Notes: generated by a model not told the origin, from the letters alone. 64,000 nucleotides of DNA from Nostoc sp. PCC 7524 (GCF_000316645.1 NC_019684.1:3501501-3565500), one strand, 5' to 3'; positions 45,497 to 55,460 are shown, counted from the stretch's first letter. Made by a program: numbers and translations.

Positions 45497-45525
45497 TTAA
45501 CCTATTCTTAACCTTTAGCCTACCT
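45497..45525 (+). promoter_or_regulatory. Probable Pho box (PhoB/SphR site) upstream of pstS
   Basis: TTAACCT at 45497-45503 and again at 45508-45514 lie exactly 11 bases apart, and a third, weaker copy CCTACCT sits at 45519-45525. This direct-repeat layout (7-8 bp half-sites on an 11-bp register, CTTAACCT-like) is that of cyanobacterial Pho boxes bound by SphR under phosphate starvation. It is ~54-82 bases before the pstS start. Confidence 0.72.
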
Positions 45526-45578
45526 GTAAGGAGTAGCTTAGAAAAGCCTATGTGGAAATTTACTCAAAACTGACAGCT

Positions 45579-46760
45579 ATGCGTTCAAGTCTACATACGA
45601 AAAAAAGTAACCGCATTCCAGCTATTGCTTCAGTGTTAGCACTGACAATCGGTCTAGCTGCTTGTGGTGGACAGCAAGCCTCAGACAATAATGGCACCAA
45701 CGATGCTTCCTCTGGGACTGCTACAGATGCTACAGCCTCCAGCCCGGCAAAATTGGATCTTGGCGGTAACGTGGCTTTGACAGGTGCCGGTGCGTCTTTT
45801 CCTGCTCCCCTGTATCAAAGTTGGTTCAAAGACTTAAACAAAAAGTATCCAAATTTGCAAGTCAACTACCAGTCAGTGGGTAGCGGTGCTGGTGTTGAGC
45901 AATTTCTCAAAGGTACTGTAGACTTTGGTGCCAGTGATGTCGCCATGAAGGATGAAGAAATCCAACAGGTGGCAGCTGATAAGGGGGTGTTATTGCTACC
46001 CATGACAGCTGGTAGCATCGTTTTGGCTTATAACCTGCCTGGTGTTCAAGAGATGAAACTACCACGGGCAGTTTATGTTGATATCCTCCTGGGTAACATC
46101 AAGACCTGGAACGACCCCAAAATTGCTGCTGCTAATCCTGGTGTCAACCTGCCTAACCAGCCAATTACAGTTGTATATCGTTCTGATGGTAGTGGTACTA
46201 CAGGTGTTTTTACACAACACCTCAGTGCGATTAGTCCCGATTGGAAAAGCAAAGTGGGCGATGGCAAAACAGTAAACTGGCCAGTGGGAGTTGGTGCTAA
46301 AGGTAATGAAGGTGTCACCGCCCAAATTCAACAAACTCAAGGTTCAATTGGTTATGTTGAGTACGGCTATGCTAAACAAAATAAACTCAACTTTGCCGCT
46401 TTAGAAAACAAGAGTGGGAAATTTGTTGTACCAACAGATGAATCAGCTTCTAAAACTCTAGAATCAGTAACATTACCAGAAAACCTCCGTGCCTTTATTA
46501 CAGATCCAGAAGGTGCTGATTCCTACCCTGTAGTCACCTACTCCTGGATTTTGGCTTACAAAAACTATCCTGATGCCGCTAAAGGCAAAGCGATGGAAGC
46601 GATGATTGAGTACGGTTTGACTGAAGGACAGAAAATTGCAGCAGAGTTAGGATATGTTCCTTTACCTCAAAATGTAGTTCAGAAAGTGGCTGCTGCTGCT
46701 GACCAAATCAACCCAGATTACAAAATTGCTGTTGGTGGTAATACCAGTGCTAGCAAGTAG
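45579..46760 (+). CDS. pstS: Phosphate ABC transporter substrate-binding protein PstS
   Basis: 393 residues from ATG 45579 (an in-frame GTG at 45552 would add nine). A lipoprotein signal ends in IGLAACGG, so the cysteine is probably lipidated. The binding fold shows ALTGAGASFPAPLYQSWF, YQSVGSGAGVEQFLKGTVDFGASD and VYRSDGSGTTGVF, all conserved phosphate-contact segments. It captures phosphate in the periplasm and delivers it to PstCA. First gene of pstSCAB, preceded by a probable Pho box and followed by a stem-loop that could raise its level above the permease genes. Confidence 0.96.
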   Translation: MRSSLHTKKSNRIPAIASVLALTIGLAACGGQQASDNNGTNDASSGTATDATASSPAKLDLGGNVALTGAGASFPAPLYQSWFKDLNKKYPNLQVNYQSVGSGAGVEQFLKGTVDFGASDVAMKDEEIQQVAADKGVLLLPMTAGSIVLAYNLPGVQEMKLPRAVYVDILLGNIKTWNDPKIAAANPGVNLPNQPITVVYRSDGSGTTGVFTQHLSAISPDWKSKVGDGKTVNWPVGVGAKGNEGVTAQIQQTQGSIGYVEYGYAKQNKLNFAALENKSGKFVVPTDESASKTLESVTLPENLRAFITDPEGADSYPVVTYSWILAYKNYPDAAKGKAMEAMIEYGLTEGQKIAAELGYVPLPQNVVQKVAAAADQINPDYKIAVGGNTSASK

Positions 46761-46867
46761 GCTGAAAAACTCATGCCATCTCAGTAGTTTAAGCTGGTAT
46801 TAGGGTATGAGCAATTGTAGACTGGCCAATTCATGTAGTTTGTCACTAGCTCATGATTAACAAACAG

Positions 46868-46890
46868 AAACCCTGATGAAACTGGGGTTT
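46868..46890 (+). terminator. Attenuating stem-loop between pstS and pstC
   Basis: AAACCC (46868-46873) and GGGTTT (46885-46890) pair around an 11-base loop and are followed by TCCC. Six base pairs is short, so partial termination or mRNA stabilisation is the reasonable reading. Confidence 0.45.
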
Positions 46891-46979
46891 TCCCATGTCA
46901 GAGCAGACGATGACAACTTTATTTATTATCTGGTTGCTTCTCACATTTATCTCTGATTTAATTTTTACAATCAGTATTC

Positions 46980-47930
46980 ATGGCTACCAATTCTCAGAAT
47001 CTGCCATCAGCAATTAAAAGTCGCTCTGAAGTAGAGCAGTCTCTAGATCGAGGCTTTATTTGGCTAACTAGGATTTTTGCTCTAGCGATCGCTGGTACTT
47101 TATTATGGATAGCGTTCCAAGTCACAGTTGATGCTTGGCCTGCAATCAAAGAATTTGGTGTCAGTTTTTTAGCTAAGAGTGCTTGGAACCCAGTCAAAGA
47201 CGAATATGGAGTGCTGCCTCAGATTTATGGAACTCTGATGAGTTCTTTTCTTGGTCTCTTAATCGCTGTGCCTATAGGCGTTGGTACTGCTGTCTTATTG
47301 AGTGAGGATTTCCTACCTGGAAAAATCAAGACGGTACTGGTGTTTTTAGTAGAACTGCTAGCAGCTATTCCCAGCGTTGTTTATGGCATCTGGGGAATTT
47401 TTGTGTTAATCCCCATATTAACTGAAATTGGCAAATGGCTGAATAGTGCTTTGGGCTGGTTGCCCATCTTCAGCACTCCTCCCACGGGACCAGGAATGTT
47501 ACCTGCGGGGGTGATCCTGGCAATTATGACTTTGCCAATCATCACCGCTATATCTCGTGATGCTTTGATTTCCGTACCACCCAGTTTGCGCCAAGCATCT
47601 TTGGGATTGGGGGCAACTCGCTGGGAAACAATTTTTCAAATCCTGATTCCCTCGGCATTCTCTGGTATTGTGAGTGCAGTCATGCTGGCACTGGGTAGGG
47701 CTATGGGAGAAACAATGGCTGTAACCATGTTAATTGGTAACTCCAACAATATCAACATCTCCCTGTTAGCACCAGCCAATACGATTTCTTCTTTACTAGC
47801 AAACCAGTTCTCAGAAGCGAGTGGTCTGCAAGTTGCAGCCTTGATGTATGCTGCTTTAGTTTTGTTTGTGTTGACTCTCGCAGTGAATATTTTGGCTGAG
47901 TTTATCGTGCTTCGGGTCAAGCGAATATAG
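46980..47930 (+). CDS. pstC: Phosphate ABC transporter permease PstC
   Basis: 316 residues with six membrane segments. PQIYGTLMSSFLGLLIAVPIGVGTAVLL, IPSVVYGIWGIFVL and the EAA loop RQASLGLGATRWETIFQILIPSA are PstC hallmarks. It forms the inner-membrane channel with PstA. The ATG has no strong ribosome site. pstA begins within 20 bases of its stop. Confidence 0.96.
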   Translation: MATNSQNLPSAIKSRSEVEQSLDRGFIWLTRIFALAIAGTLLWIAFQVTVDAWPAIKEFGVSFLAKSAWNPVKDEYGVLPQIYGTLMSSFLGLLIAVPIGVGTAVLLSEDFLPGKIKTVLVFLVELLAAIPSVVYGIWGIFVLIPILTEIGKWLNSALGWLPIFSTPPTGPGMLPAGVILAIMTLPIITAISRDALISVPPSLRQASLGLGATRWETIFQILIPSAFSGIVSAVMLALGRAMGETMAVTMLIGNSNNINISLLAPANTISSLLANQFSEASGLQVAALMYAALVLFVLTLAVNILAEFIVLRVKRI

Positions 47931-47949
47931 CTGAGTTGTGGATGAAATT

Positions 47950-48831
47950 ATGACTGCTGATTTTCCCGAAAGGAGTTTAATTCGCGCCTCTAACTCTCCA
48001 CGGACGTTATTTAATACCGTCATGACAGGAGTAGCATTTCTTTGCGGAGCATTGGCGCTTTTACCCTTGATAGCAGTGCTGTCTTACGTCTTGATTCAAG
48101 GTTTTAGTAGCCTGAATTTGAGCGTATTTACTGAACTACCACCAGCACCTTTGCGGGGGCAAGGAGGCTTTGGTAATGCCATCTTGGGAACTTTATTAAT
48201 GGTAGGTATTGGGGCATTAATTAGTATCCCAGTCGGCGTAATTGCAGCAATTTATTTAACAGAATTTAGCTCTGGTAAATTGGCCAGATGGATACGCTTT
48301 GCAACTAATGTGCTGAGTGGAGTTCCATCTATTATTGCTGGGGTATTTGCCTATGGAATTGTGGTTTTGACATTAGTAAAGTTGAATTTAGGTTCTTATT
48401 CTGCCATAGGTGGAGGATTTGCATTATCAATTTTGATGTTGCCAATTATTGTCAGAACCACTGATGAAGCCTTACAGCTAGTGTCACAAGATTTGCGACA
48501 AGCATCTGTAGGGTTGGGAGCGACTAATTTTCAAACCGTTACCCAAGTTGTTTTACCTGCTGCCTTACCAGCAATTGTCACCGGAACAACATTAGCGATC
48601 GCACGGGCATCCGGAGAAACAGCACCTCTGCTATTCACAGCCTTATTCTCGTCATTTTGGCCCAATAGCCTATTCCAACCCACAGCATCCTTAGCTGTTT
48701 TGGTTTATAACTTTGCCATTTCTCCCTTCAAAAACTGGCAATCCTTAGCTTGGGCTGCTTCTTTGATTTTAGTCTTGATGGTTCTGATCACCAGTATCAT
48801 AGCTCGCTGGGCAACACGCCAAAAAGCTTAG
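47950..48831 (+). CDS. pstA: Phosphate ABC transporter permease PstA
   Basis: 293 residues from ATG 47950; a GTG four codons upstream is possible. Six membrane segments with GGFGNAILGTLLMVGIGALISIPVGV, GVPSIIAGVFAYGI and the EAA loop RQASVGLGATNFQTVTQVVLPAA. Pairs with PstC to form the phosphate channel. 66 bases separate it from pstB. Confidence 0.96.
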   Translation: MTADFPERSLIRASNSPRTLFNTVMTGVAFLCGALALLPLIAVLSYVLIQGFSSLNLSVFTELPPAPLRGQGGFGNAILGTLLMVGIGALISIPVGVIAAIYLTEFSSGKLARWIRFATNVLSGVPSIIAGVFAYGIVVLTLVKLNLGSYSAIGGGFALSILMLPIIVRTTDEALQLVSQDLRQASVGLGATNFQTVTQVVLPAALPAIVTGTTLAIARASGETAPLLFTALFSSFWPNSLFQPTASLAVLVYNFAISPFKNWQSLAWAASLILVLMVLITSIIARWATRQKA

Positions 48832-48897
48832 AGAATCATCTTTTCATCGCTTAGTTCAGATTGCTCAACTATCCCTAAAACGTAAACTAGACCATTT

Positions 48898-49704
48898 ATG
48901 GCTACTAACATTAGTACAGTTAACAACACAGAAACCGTTTTAAAAACGGAAAATCTCAATGTCTACTACGGTAAATTTCTGGCTTTGCAGAATATTTGGC
49001 TAGATATACCGAAAAATAAGGTGACAGCTTTTATCGGGCCCTCTGGTTGTGGCAAAAGTACATTGCTGCGTTGCTATAACCGCCTCAATGACCTGATTGA
49101 ATCATTTCGGGCGGAAGGTAAAATTTTCTACTATGATAAGAATTTGTACGCACCCGATATCGATCCAGTAGAAGTACGTCGCCGGATTGGCATGGTATTT
49201 CAAAGACCAAACCCATTTCCTAAATCCATTTATGACAACATTGCTTTTGGAGCTAAAATCAATGGCTACAAAGGTAACATGGACGATTTGGTAGAGCGGA
49301 GTCTACGCCAAGCAGCATTATGGGATGAAGTAAAAGATAAATTGCGGCAAAGTGGCTTATCTTTATCTGGTGGACAACAACAAAGATTATGTATTGCGAG
49401 GGCGATCGCTGTACAGCCTGAAATTATCCTCATGGATGAACCTTGCTCTGCCCTAGATCCCATCTCCACCTTACGAGTTGAAGAATTAATTCACGAACTG
49501 AAAGAGCAATACACCATTGTCATTGTTACCCATAATATGCAGCAGGCGGCACGGGTTTCTGACAGAACAGCCTTTTTCAATGTTAGGTCTACAGAAACAG
49601 GTGGACGTATAGGCTACCTCGTAGAATACGACGCAACCGAAGTAATTTTCAATAACCCCAAACAGGAAGATACCAGAGACTACGTTAGCGGTAGATTTGG
49701 CTAA
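48898..49704 (+). CDS. pstB: Phosphate ABC transporter ATPase PstB
   Basis: 268 residues. Walker [11 protein letters not shown]-loop FQRPNPFP, signature [14 protein letters not shown], Walker [14 protein letters not shown] and H-loop [12 protein letters not shown] are all intact. It powers phosphate import through PstCA and, in many bacteria, contributes to PhoU/SphS signalling. No phoU follows; the next gene is convergent potB. Confidence 0.97.
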   Translation: MATNISTVNNTETVLKTENLNVYYGKFLALQNIWLDIPKNKVTAFIGPSGCGKSTLLRCYNRLNDLIESFRAEGKIFYYDKNLYAPDIDPVEVRRRIGMVFQRPNPFPKSIYDNIAFGAKINGYKGNMDDLVERSLRQAALWDEVKDKLRQSGLSLSGGQQQRLCIARAIAVQPEIILMDEPCSALDPISTLRVEELIHELKEQYTIVIVTHNMQQAARVSDRTAFFNVRSTETGGRIGYLVEYDATEVIFNNPKQEDTRDYVSGRFG

Positions 49705-49834
49705 AAATTGTCTGTTCCTTAGATTTTAAGCAGTGGGGGATGCTTTGCATCCCATATTTTATATCTATATATTAAATTCCTCAACTCGCGTCGTGACAGC
49801 GACACAAGCAGCTAAACGGGACATATTTGATTTC

Positions 49835-50725
49835 TTATTGTTTAGGTGTAGCTTCACCAAATTTAATTAACAGAGCGATCGCAATACTCACCGCCAAAAT
49901 TAATGTCATACTCAAAGCTGAACCAAACCCCCAGTTTTGAGTGACTCCGAGAAACTGGTTATAAACTAATCGTGCCGCCGTCATACTAGCAGCACCACCC
50001 AATAACTCTGGATCAATAAAATCCCCTAATCCTGTTATGAATACCAGTAAAGAACCAGCCGCAATTCCTGGTAAAACTTGCGGAACTGTCACTTTCCAAA
50101 AAGTCTGTACAGGATTTGCACCTAAATCAGCTGCTGCTTCTAGTAAACGCTTATCTAATTTTTCTAAGGAAGCATATAAGATTAAAACCATATAGGGTAA
50201 CAAGCTATAGCTCATACCAATTAATACAGCTGGCACTGTGTTAAGTAACTGTAGAGTGGGTAAACCTAAACTACTGAGCAGACTGTTGAATAAACCAGTG
50301 CGACGCAAAATAGTAATCCAAGCGTAGGAACGCAGTAGGGAAGAAGTCCACAAAGGTAAAACAAAACCTAATAGCAGCAAATTTCGCCAACGTTGCGGTG
50401 CTAGTTGAGCAATCCAATATGCGACAGGGAAACCCAACCCTAAACAAATAACTGTTGTCCCAAGTGCTAACCCTAGCGATCGCACAATCACTTGTAAGTA
50501 TAGAGGATCAATCAGCCGGATATAGTTATCAAAGCCACGAGGGTTAACTATATCTCCTGGACGGATATCTGGTACTAAACTTAACTGCAAAATAATCAGT
50601 GTTGGTAACACCAGCAACAGTAACAACCAAACACCAGCCGGTGCAAGTAATATCAAAGGTTGTAGCCAATTAAAGCGGGGGTGATTTAGTTTGATATTTT
50701 CAAAATTACGAATTTCGGTAGACAT
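49835..50725 (-). CDS. potB: Spermidine/putrescine-type ABC permease PotB
   Basis: 296 residues with six membrane segments. WLLLLLVLPTLIILQLSL at the N-terminus, RSYAWITILRRTGLFN and the EAA loop LEAAADLGANPVQTFWKVTVPQVLPG are typical of PotB-type permeases for polyamines or related cations. It is third in potA-potD-potB. The usual second permease PotC is absent; downstream is convergent pstB. Repeats fill the 91-base gap to potD. Confidence 0.88.
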   Translation of the reverse strand: MSTEIRNFENIKLNHPRFNWLQPLILLAPAGVWLLLLLVLPTLIILQLSLVPDIRPGDIVNPRGFDNYIRLIDPLYLQVIVRSLGLALGTTVICLGLGFPVAYWIAQLAPQRWRNLLLLGFVLPLWTSSLLRSYAWITILRRTGLFNSLLSSLGLPTLQLLNTVPAVLIGMSYSLLPYMVLILYASLEKLDKRLLEAAADLGANPVQTFWKVTVPQVLPGIAAGSLLVFITGLGDFIDPELLGGAASMTAARLVYNQFLGVTQNWGFGSALSMTLILAVSIAIALLIKFGEATPKQ

Positions 50726-50728
50726 GAT

Positions 50729-50812
50729 TGGGGATTGGGGACTGGGGATTGGGGACTGGGGATTGGGGACTGGGGATAAAAACTATTGCCTATTGCCTAT
50801 TGCCTATTGCCT
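50729..50812. repeat. GGGGATT/GGGGACT and ATTGCCT heptamers inside the pot operon
   Basis: About seven alternating GGGGATT/GGGGACT units (50729-50777) are followed by four ATTGCCT units (50784-50812). They occupy the potD-potB gap, so if the genes are co-transcribed the repeats are part of the mRNA. Confidence 0.88.
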
Positions 50813-50816
50813 TTCC

Positions 50817-51899
50817 CTAACTGCTAGTTAATTGAGTCCAATATCGCTCATAAATATCTTCAAATTGTCCTAATGGACTGATGCGTTCACATTTCTCCAA
50901 AAGCGCATTTGGAGGGAACAAATCATCATTATTTTTAATTTGATTAGGTAATAATTCAAATCCGGCGCTATTGGGTGTGGCAATTTTCAATCTTTGGCTA
51001 GTGGTGGCTGCTATTTCTGGTTGCAAAATAAAGTTTATCCAAGCATAAGCACCATCTATATTTGGTGCTGATTTAGGAATTACCATTGTGTCAGTCCATA
51101 ATGAAGAACCACTGCGGGGAATTACATATTTGAGCTTGGGGTTTTCCTTACTCACCCTGATGGCATCTGCGGAATAACACATGGCTAAAACTAAATCACC
51201 TGCTAACATCTGATTTTGCCAAGCATCAGTATCAAAAGCAGCGATCGCAGGTTTTAATTCTGTTAATTTTTCATAAGCTTGTTTGATTTCATTTTCATTT
51301 TGTGAGTTGTAAGAATAACCCAACATTCTTAAAACTGCACCCATGACTTCCCGCACATCATTTAATAATGTCATGCGCTTATTGAGTAAGGCTTGATTTT
51401 GCCAGAGATAATTCCAATCTTCCGGTGCTTGTTTCAGGATTTCCGAGTTATATAGTAAACCTGTTGTTCCCCAATTGAAGGGGATACTATAACGGTTTTT
51501 AGGGTCGTAAGTGGGGTTTTGAAACTGCGGAAATAAATTCTCTAAACCAATCAGGCGATCGTGTTGTAATTCTATTAATAAATCCCTGTCTACCATCTTC
51601 TGCACCATATAATCAGATGGGTAAATCAGGCTATAAGTACCACCACCGCTAGCTAACAGTTTCGCTAGCATCACTTCATTAGAATCATAAGGATCTACCT
51701 GTACCTTCATCCCAGTTTGGGTACTAAAGGTTTGCAGTAGTTTTTTGTCAGAATATTGCGTCCAAGTATAAAGATATAATTGGTCAGTGCGACCAGAGCT
51801 AGTAGCAGCCCTCACATCAGCCAACTTCCAGCCACATCCACTTAAAGATAAAGTAGAAAGTGCTGTTACTCCTTGTAAAAATTTGCGTCTGTTAGTCAT
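50817..51899 (-). CDS. potD: Spermidine/putrescine-type substrate-binding lipoprotein PotD
   Basis: 360 residues. The N-terminus combines a twin-arginine-like start (TNRRKFLQG) with a lipobox (LSLSGC), so the protein may be exported folded and then lipidated. The binding fold shows LYLYTWTQYSDKKLLQTF, YDSNEVMLAKLLASGGGTY, SDYMVQKMVDRDLL and VIPRSGSSLWTDTMVIPKSA, as in PotD/PotF proteins. It delivers a polyamine-like ligand to the permease. Only six bases separate it from potA. Confidence 0.9.
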   Translation of the reverse strand: MTNRRKFLQGVTALSTLSLSGCGWKLADVRAATSSGRTDQLYLYTWTQYSDKKLLQTFSTQTGMKVQVDPYDSNEVMLAKLLASGGGTYSLIYPSDYMVQKMVDRDLLIELQHDRLIGLENLFPQFQNPTYDPKNRYSIPFNWGTTGLLYNSEILKQAPEDWNYLWQNQALLNKRMTLLNDVREVMGAVLRMLGYSYNSQNENEIKQAYEKLTELKPAIAAFDTDAWQNQMLAGDLVLAMCYSADAIRVSKENPKLKYVIPRSGSSLWTDTMVIPKSAPNIDGAYAWINFILQPEIAATTSQRLKIATPNSAGFELLPNQIKNNDDLFPPNALLEKCERISPLGQFEDIYERYWTQLTSS

Positions 51900-51905
51900 G
51901 AGTGA

Positions 51906-53036
51906 TTAGTCAATCGCTATACAATCTTCTTCTGCCCACCAAGCATATATAGGTGTATCGCGATCTGGCAAACTACCAAAGGTGTTTGGTTGTAAAACAT
52001 TCAGACTAATACCGTTAATTAATTCCACGACATAATTAACGTGAGTTCCTAAATACATCACATTGACTAGCCGTCCTTCAAAACAGTTGTTCTCTACACT
52101 GGGCTGATATAAGGACAGCTGAATTTTTTCTGGACGTACACTAACTACTACAGCTTTTAATAATTCCGTTGGTGTATCTTCTGTCCGATTGACGACAATA
52201 GTCAATCCAGTTTTTGTGACAATTTTGACTGTAGACGCTTCTACATCTGTGATTTCACCACTAAATAAATTGGTATCGCCAATAAAATCCGCTACAAAAG
52301 ATGTCTTGGGGCGTTCGTAAATTTCACAGGGAGTACCAATTTGCTCGATTTTGCCTTGATTCATCACAGCGATGCGATCGCTCAACGATAACGCTTCTTC
52401 TTGGTCGTGCGTCACCATGATGAAAGTTAAACCCAGACCTTTGTGTAAATTAGATAACTCAACCTGCATTTCCTTACGCAGTTTTAAATCTAATGCTCCC
52501 AAAGGTTCATCTAGAAGCACCACAGCCGGACGATTGACTAAAGCCCTAGCCAAAGCTACCCTTTGCTGTTGACCACCAGAAAGTTGACTAGGAAAGCGCG
52601 ATCGCAAACTTTCCATTTTTACCAGCCTTAAAGCTTCGTTGACTCGACTTTCAATTTCGGCTTTACGGAGTTTCTCTTTTTTGAGGCGTAATCCAAAGGC
52701 AATATTATTCCACACATTCAGATGGTTAAACAGAGCATAACTTTGAAAAACTGTATTCACAGGGCGACGGTAAGGCGGTACATTAGTCATCGGCTGACCC
52801 TGAATCAATAACTTGCCAGCATCAACCCTTTCAAACCCAGCAATTAAACGGAGTGTGGTTGTTTTACCACACCCAGAAGGCCCCAAAATACTAAAAAACT
52901 CTCCCTGTCTGATATCTAAATCTACTCCGTGTACTGCTGGTTCTTGATTGAAAAACTTGAACACGTTACGCAGTTCAACATCAAGCGGCTGAAAAGCCAC
53001 AATTCCTTTCTGGTGCTGGGTCACAGTTTGAGCCAT
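51906..53036 (-). CDS. potA: Spermidine/putrescine-type ABC ATPase PotA
   Basis: 376 residues. Walker [11 protein letters not shown]-loop FQSYALF, signature [15 protein letters not shown], Walker [13 protein letters not shown] and H-loop [12 protein letters not shown] are intact. A C-terminal TOBE regulatory domain follows from ~285 ([27 protein letters not shown]), as in PotA/CysA-type ATPases. First gene of the potADB set. It drives import by the adjacent permease; substrate specificity is inferred. Confidence 0.93.
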   Translation of the reverse strand: MAQTVTQHQKGIVAFQPLDVELRNVFKFFNQEPAVHGVDLDIRQGEFFSILGPSGCGKTTTLRLIAGFERVDAGKLLIQGQPMTNVPPYRRPVNTVFQSYALFNHLNVWNNIAFGLRLKKEKLRKAEIESRVNEALRLVKMESLRSRFPSQLSGGQQQRVALARALVNRPAVVLLDEPLGALDLKLRKEMQVELSNLHKGLGLTFIMVTHDQEEALSLSDRIAVMNQGKIEQIGTPCEIYERPKTSFVADFIGDTNLFSGEITDVEASTVKIVTKTGLTIVVNRTEDTPTELLKAVVVSVRPEKIQLSLYQPSVENNCFEGRLVNVMYLGTHVNYVVELINGISLNVLQPNTFGSLPDRDTPIYAWWAEEDCIAID

Positions 53037-53520
53037 AATCCTCAGTAGAATGCCGCGAGTTTACGTGATTTTGTCATCTAATGTAGCCTATTAAGTAGAA
53101 CAAAAATCACACTTGGGTTTATTGTATCCGCCGACAACAACTGTGCAGAAAAGAATGTTCCCAATTGTTACACGCTCAAAATTGGTTAGTAGTTTCTGGG
53201 AACTATATACAACGAATACCCATCCCTTGTGCTGTTCTTTGACTTTTCGCTTTTGCCGTCCGCGTAAGTGGTATGAGATTCAAAAGTATGATATTCAGCC
53301 TATCTCTCAATTGATAAACTGATGGACATAGATTTAATTCCTAATTTGGCATCATAGTTGGAGCCATAATTCTGAGTAAAATCCTCAGACAGTGCCAATG
53401 CCCTAGGCAATCACACAACCAATCGCTATTTGTGTAGCCCATAGCGGTTTATTTCACCATCAATAATCGATAGGATGTGAGCAGCATCGTATCCCAATCG
53501 TCATAACTCATTCTCTTACT
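53037..53520. other. Intergenic between divergent potA and PBP2 genes; no gene seen
   Basis: The gap carries promoters for both flanking genes. A 69-codon plus frame at 53113-53322 has skewed composition and no ribosome site, so I do not call it. No repeat array is present. Confidence 0.6.
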
Positions 53521-55353
53521 ATGGCTTTATTACAACCACTTTCTCCCCTTAGTGGACAAAAAAATACCCGTACAGTCGGACGTAGTTATCAATCTATATT
53601 TTTGATTATCTTTACCCTATTAATGACGACTGGGATCGGTGTGCGCTTGGCATATTTACAAATTGTGGAAGGAGAAAACCACCGCCAGCGAGCAGAGGCA
53701 AATCGAATTCGGATCATTCCTAAACATCCAGAGAGGGGCAATATTTTTGACCGCAATGGCAAACTTCTAGCCAGTACACGTTATCCCCGTTCTGTATATC
53801 TCTGGCCAATGGCACATACCAAACCCTCTTGGACAGTTGTCGGGCCGCGTTTGGCGAAAATCTTAGATATCCCTCAAGAAGATATAGAAAAGAAGTTACA
53901 AGAAGCTGGTGCTAACTCGTCTTCATTAATTCGGATTGCTCGTGATTTGAACGAAGCCCAAATCACCGCTATGAAAGAGTATGAGAATGAACTCCAAAAT
54001 GTAGAAATACATACGGAGGCTGTGCGTTACTATCCCCACGGTAGGGAATTAGCTCATGTGCTGGGCTATACAAGAGAACTCACGGCTGAACAATTACAAG
54101 AAAAGCGAAAAGAAGGCTACCGTTTGGGCGATGTGATTGGGCAGATGGGAGCAGAAAAAGCCTTTGAAACAACACTGCGGGGTGAATGGGGAGGTCAGCA
54201 GGTAGAAGTTGATGGTGCAGGTAGACCCCTGCGGGTTTTGGGAGAGAAACAGGCCAAACCCGGTAATGACATTCACCTGACTATAGATTTAAATGTACAA
54301 CTAGCAGCAGAAAAAGCCTTGGGAACTCGCAATGGTTCAATTATCGCCCTTGATCCCAAAAATGGTGCTGTTTTAGCGATGGTGTCTCACCCCACTTTTG
54401 ATCCCAATATTTTCTCCAAGCAAAAACTTTCACAAAAAGACTGGGAATCTGTACAAGGTGCAGACCACCCCCTAGTTAATCGCGCCCTCAGTGCCTTCCC
54501 TCCTGCCAGCACCTTTAAAATTGTCACCAAAACCGCCGGACTAGAATCGGGTAAGTTTTCCCCTAACACAGTGCTGCAAACCTACGGTTCTTTAACTATT
54601 GGTGGAACTAGATTTGGTGAGTGGAATCACGCTGGTTTCGGCCCATTGGGTTTTGTAGGAGCAATGCAGTGGAGTAGTGATACTTTCTTCTATCAAATTG
54701 CTAAGGGAATTGGCGGGCCGACTCTGATTAAATGGACTCGCAAGTATGGCTTTGGCGAAAAAACAGGCTTTGAGTTCACTTCGGAAGAATCAAAGGGTTT
54801 AGTCCCGGATGACGCATGGAAACGGAAAGTTCGCAAGATGCCTTGGACTGTAGGCGACACTATTAATATGTCTATTGGTCAAGGTGCTTTATTAAGTACG
54901 CCTTTACAAGTGGCAGTGATGTTTGCTGTCCCAGCTAATGGTGGCGATCGCGTCCAACCACATTTGCTTAAAGATAATGAAGAAGCCAAAAGCTGGCGAG
55001 AACCTGTCCATATCAAGCCATCGACGATGAAACTTCTGCGTGAAGGATTGCGTAAAGTGATCACTGAAGGTACAGGCCAAGTTTTAAATCAACCCACTGT
55101 TCCCCCAGTTGCTGGTAAAAGTGGCACAGCTGAAGCCTGGAAGCGTGGTGTCAAGCAAAATCATGCTTGGTTCGGAGCTTACGCCCCTGCTGATCAGCCA
55201 GAAATTCTCATTGTCGCCTTTGCGGAACATTCTGGTGGTGGTGGTGGTAGCCTTGCAGCTCCCATGATTTTACAAATCATGGAAGACTATTTCCAACGTA
55301 AATATCCGGGTAAGTATCAAAAACCGGAAGTAAAAAGATCAGGTAATAGGTAA
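53521..55353 (+). CDS. mrdA: Penicillin-binding protein 2 (class B transpeptidase)
   Basis: 610 residues. A membrane anchor (about 25-47, SIFLIIFTLLMTTGIGVRLA) precedes the PBP dimerisation domain (PERGNIFDRNGKLLAS) and the transpeptidase with PASTFKIV (active Ser), SSD and VAGKSGTAEAW. Its length and GWN-type motifs match PBP2, which crosslinks lateral-wall peptidoglycan with RodA. The C-terminal GNR and stop are encoded by the beginning of an STRR repeat, so the end of the protein may have shifted. Confidence 0.93.
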   Translation: MALLQPLSPLSGQKNTRTVGRSYQSIFLIIFTLLMTTGIGVRLAYLQIVEGENHRQRAEANRIRIIPKHPERGNIFDRNGKLLASTRYPRSVYLWPMAHTKPSWTVVGPRLAKILDIPQEDIEKKLQEAGANSSSLIRIARDLNEAQITAMKEYENELQNVEIHTEAVRYYPHGRELAHVLGYTRELTAEQLQEKRKEGYRLGDVIGQMGAEKAFETTLRGEWGGQQVEVDGAGRPLRVLGEKQAKPGNDIHLTIDLNVQLAAEKALGTRNGSIIALDPKNGAVLAMVSHPTFDPNIFSKQKLSQKDWESVQGADHPLVNRALSAFPPASTFKIVTKTAGLESGKFSPNTVLQTYGSLTIGGTRFGEWNHAGFGPLGFVGAMQWSSDTFFYQIAKGIGGPTLIKWTRKYGFGEKTGFEFTSEESKGLVPDDAWKRKVRKMPWTVGDTINMSIGQGALLSTPLQVAVMFAVPANGGDRVQPHLLKDNEEAKSWREPVHIKPSTMKLLREGLRKVITEGTGQVLNQPTVPPVAGKSGTAEAWKRGVKQNHAWFGAYAPADQPEILIVAFAEHSGGGGGSLAAPMILQIMEDYFQRKYPGKYQKPEVKRSGNR

Positions 55354-55455
55354 TGGGTAATGGGTAATGGGCAATAGGCAATAGGAAATAGGCAATAGGC
55401 AATAATTCTCCCTCTGTTTCCTAATCCCCAGTCCCCAGTCCCCAGTCCCCAGTCC
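55341..55455. repeat. Mixed heptamer repeats between convergent genes
   Basis: AGGTAAT/GGGTAAT and AGGCAAT/AGGAAAT units (55341-55403), then CCCCAGT units (55425-55455). They lie between the PBP2 gene and exbD. Confidence 0.87.
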
Positions 55456-55460
55456 CAAAA

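Noticed and set aside
53113..53322. 69-codon plus frame between potA and PBP2
   Set aside because: Skewed composition, no domain and no ribosome site.
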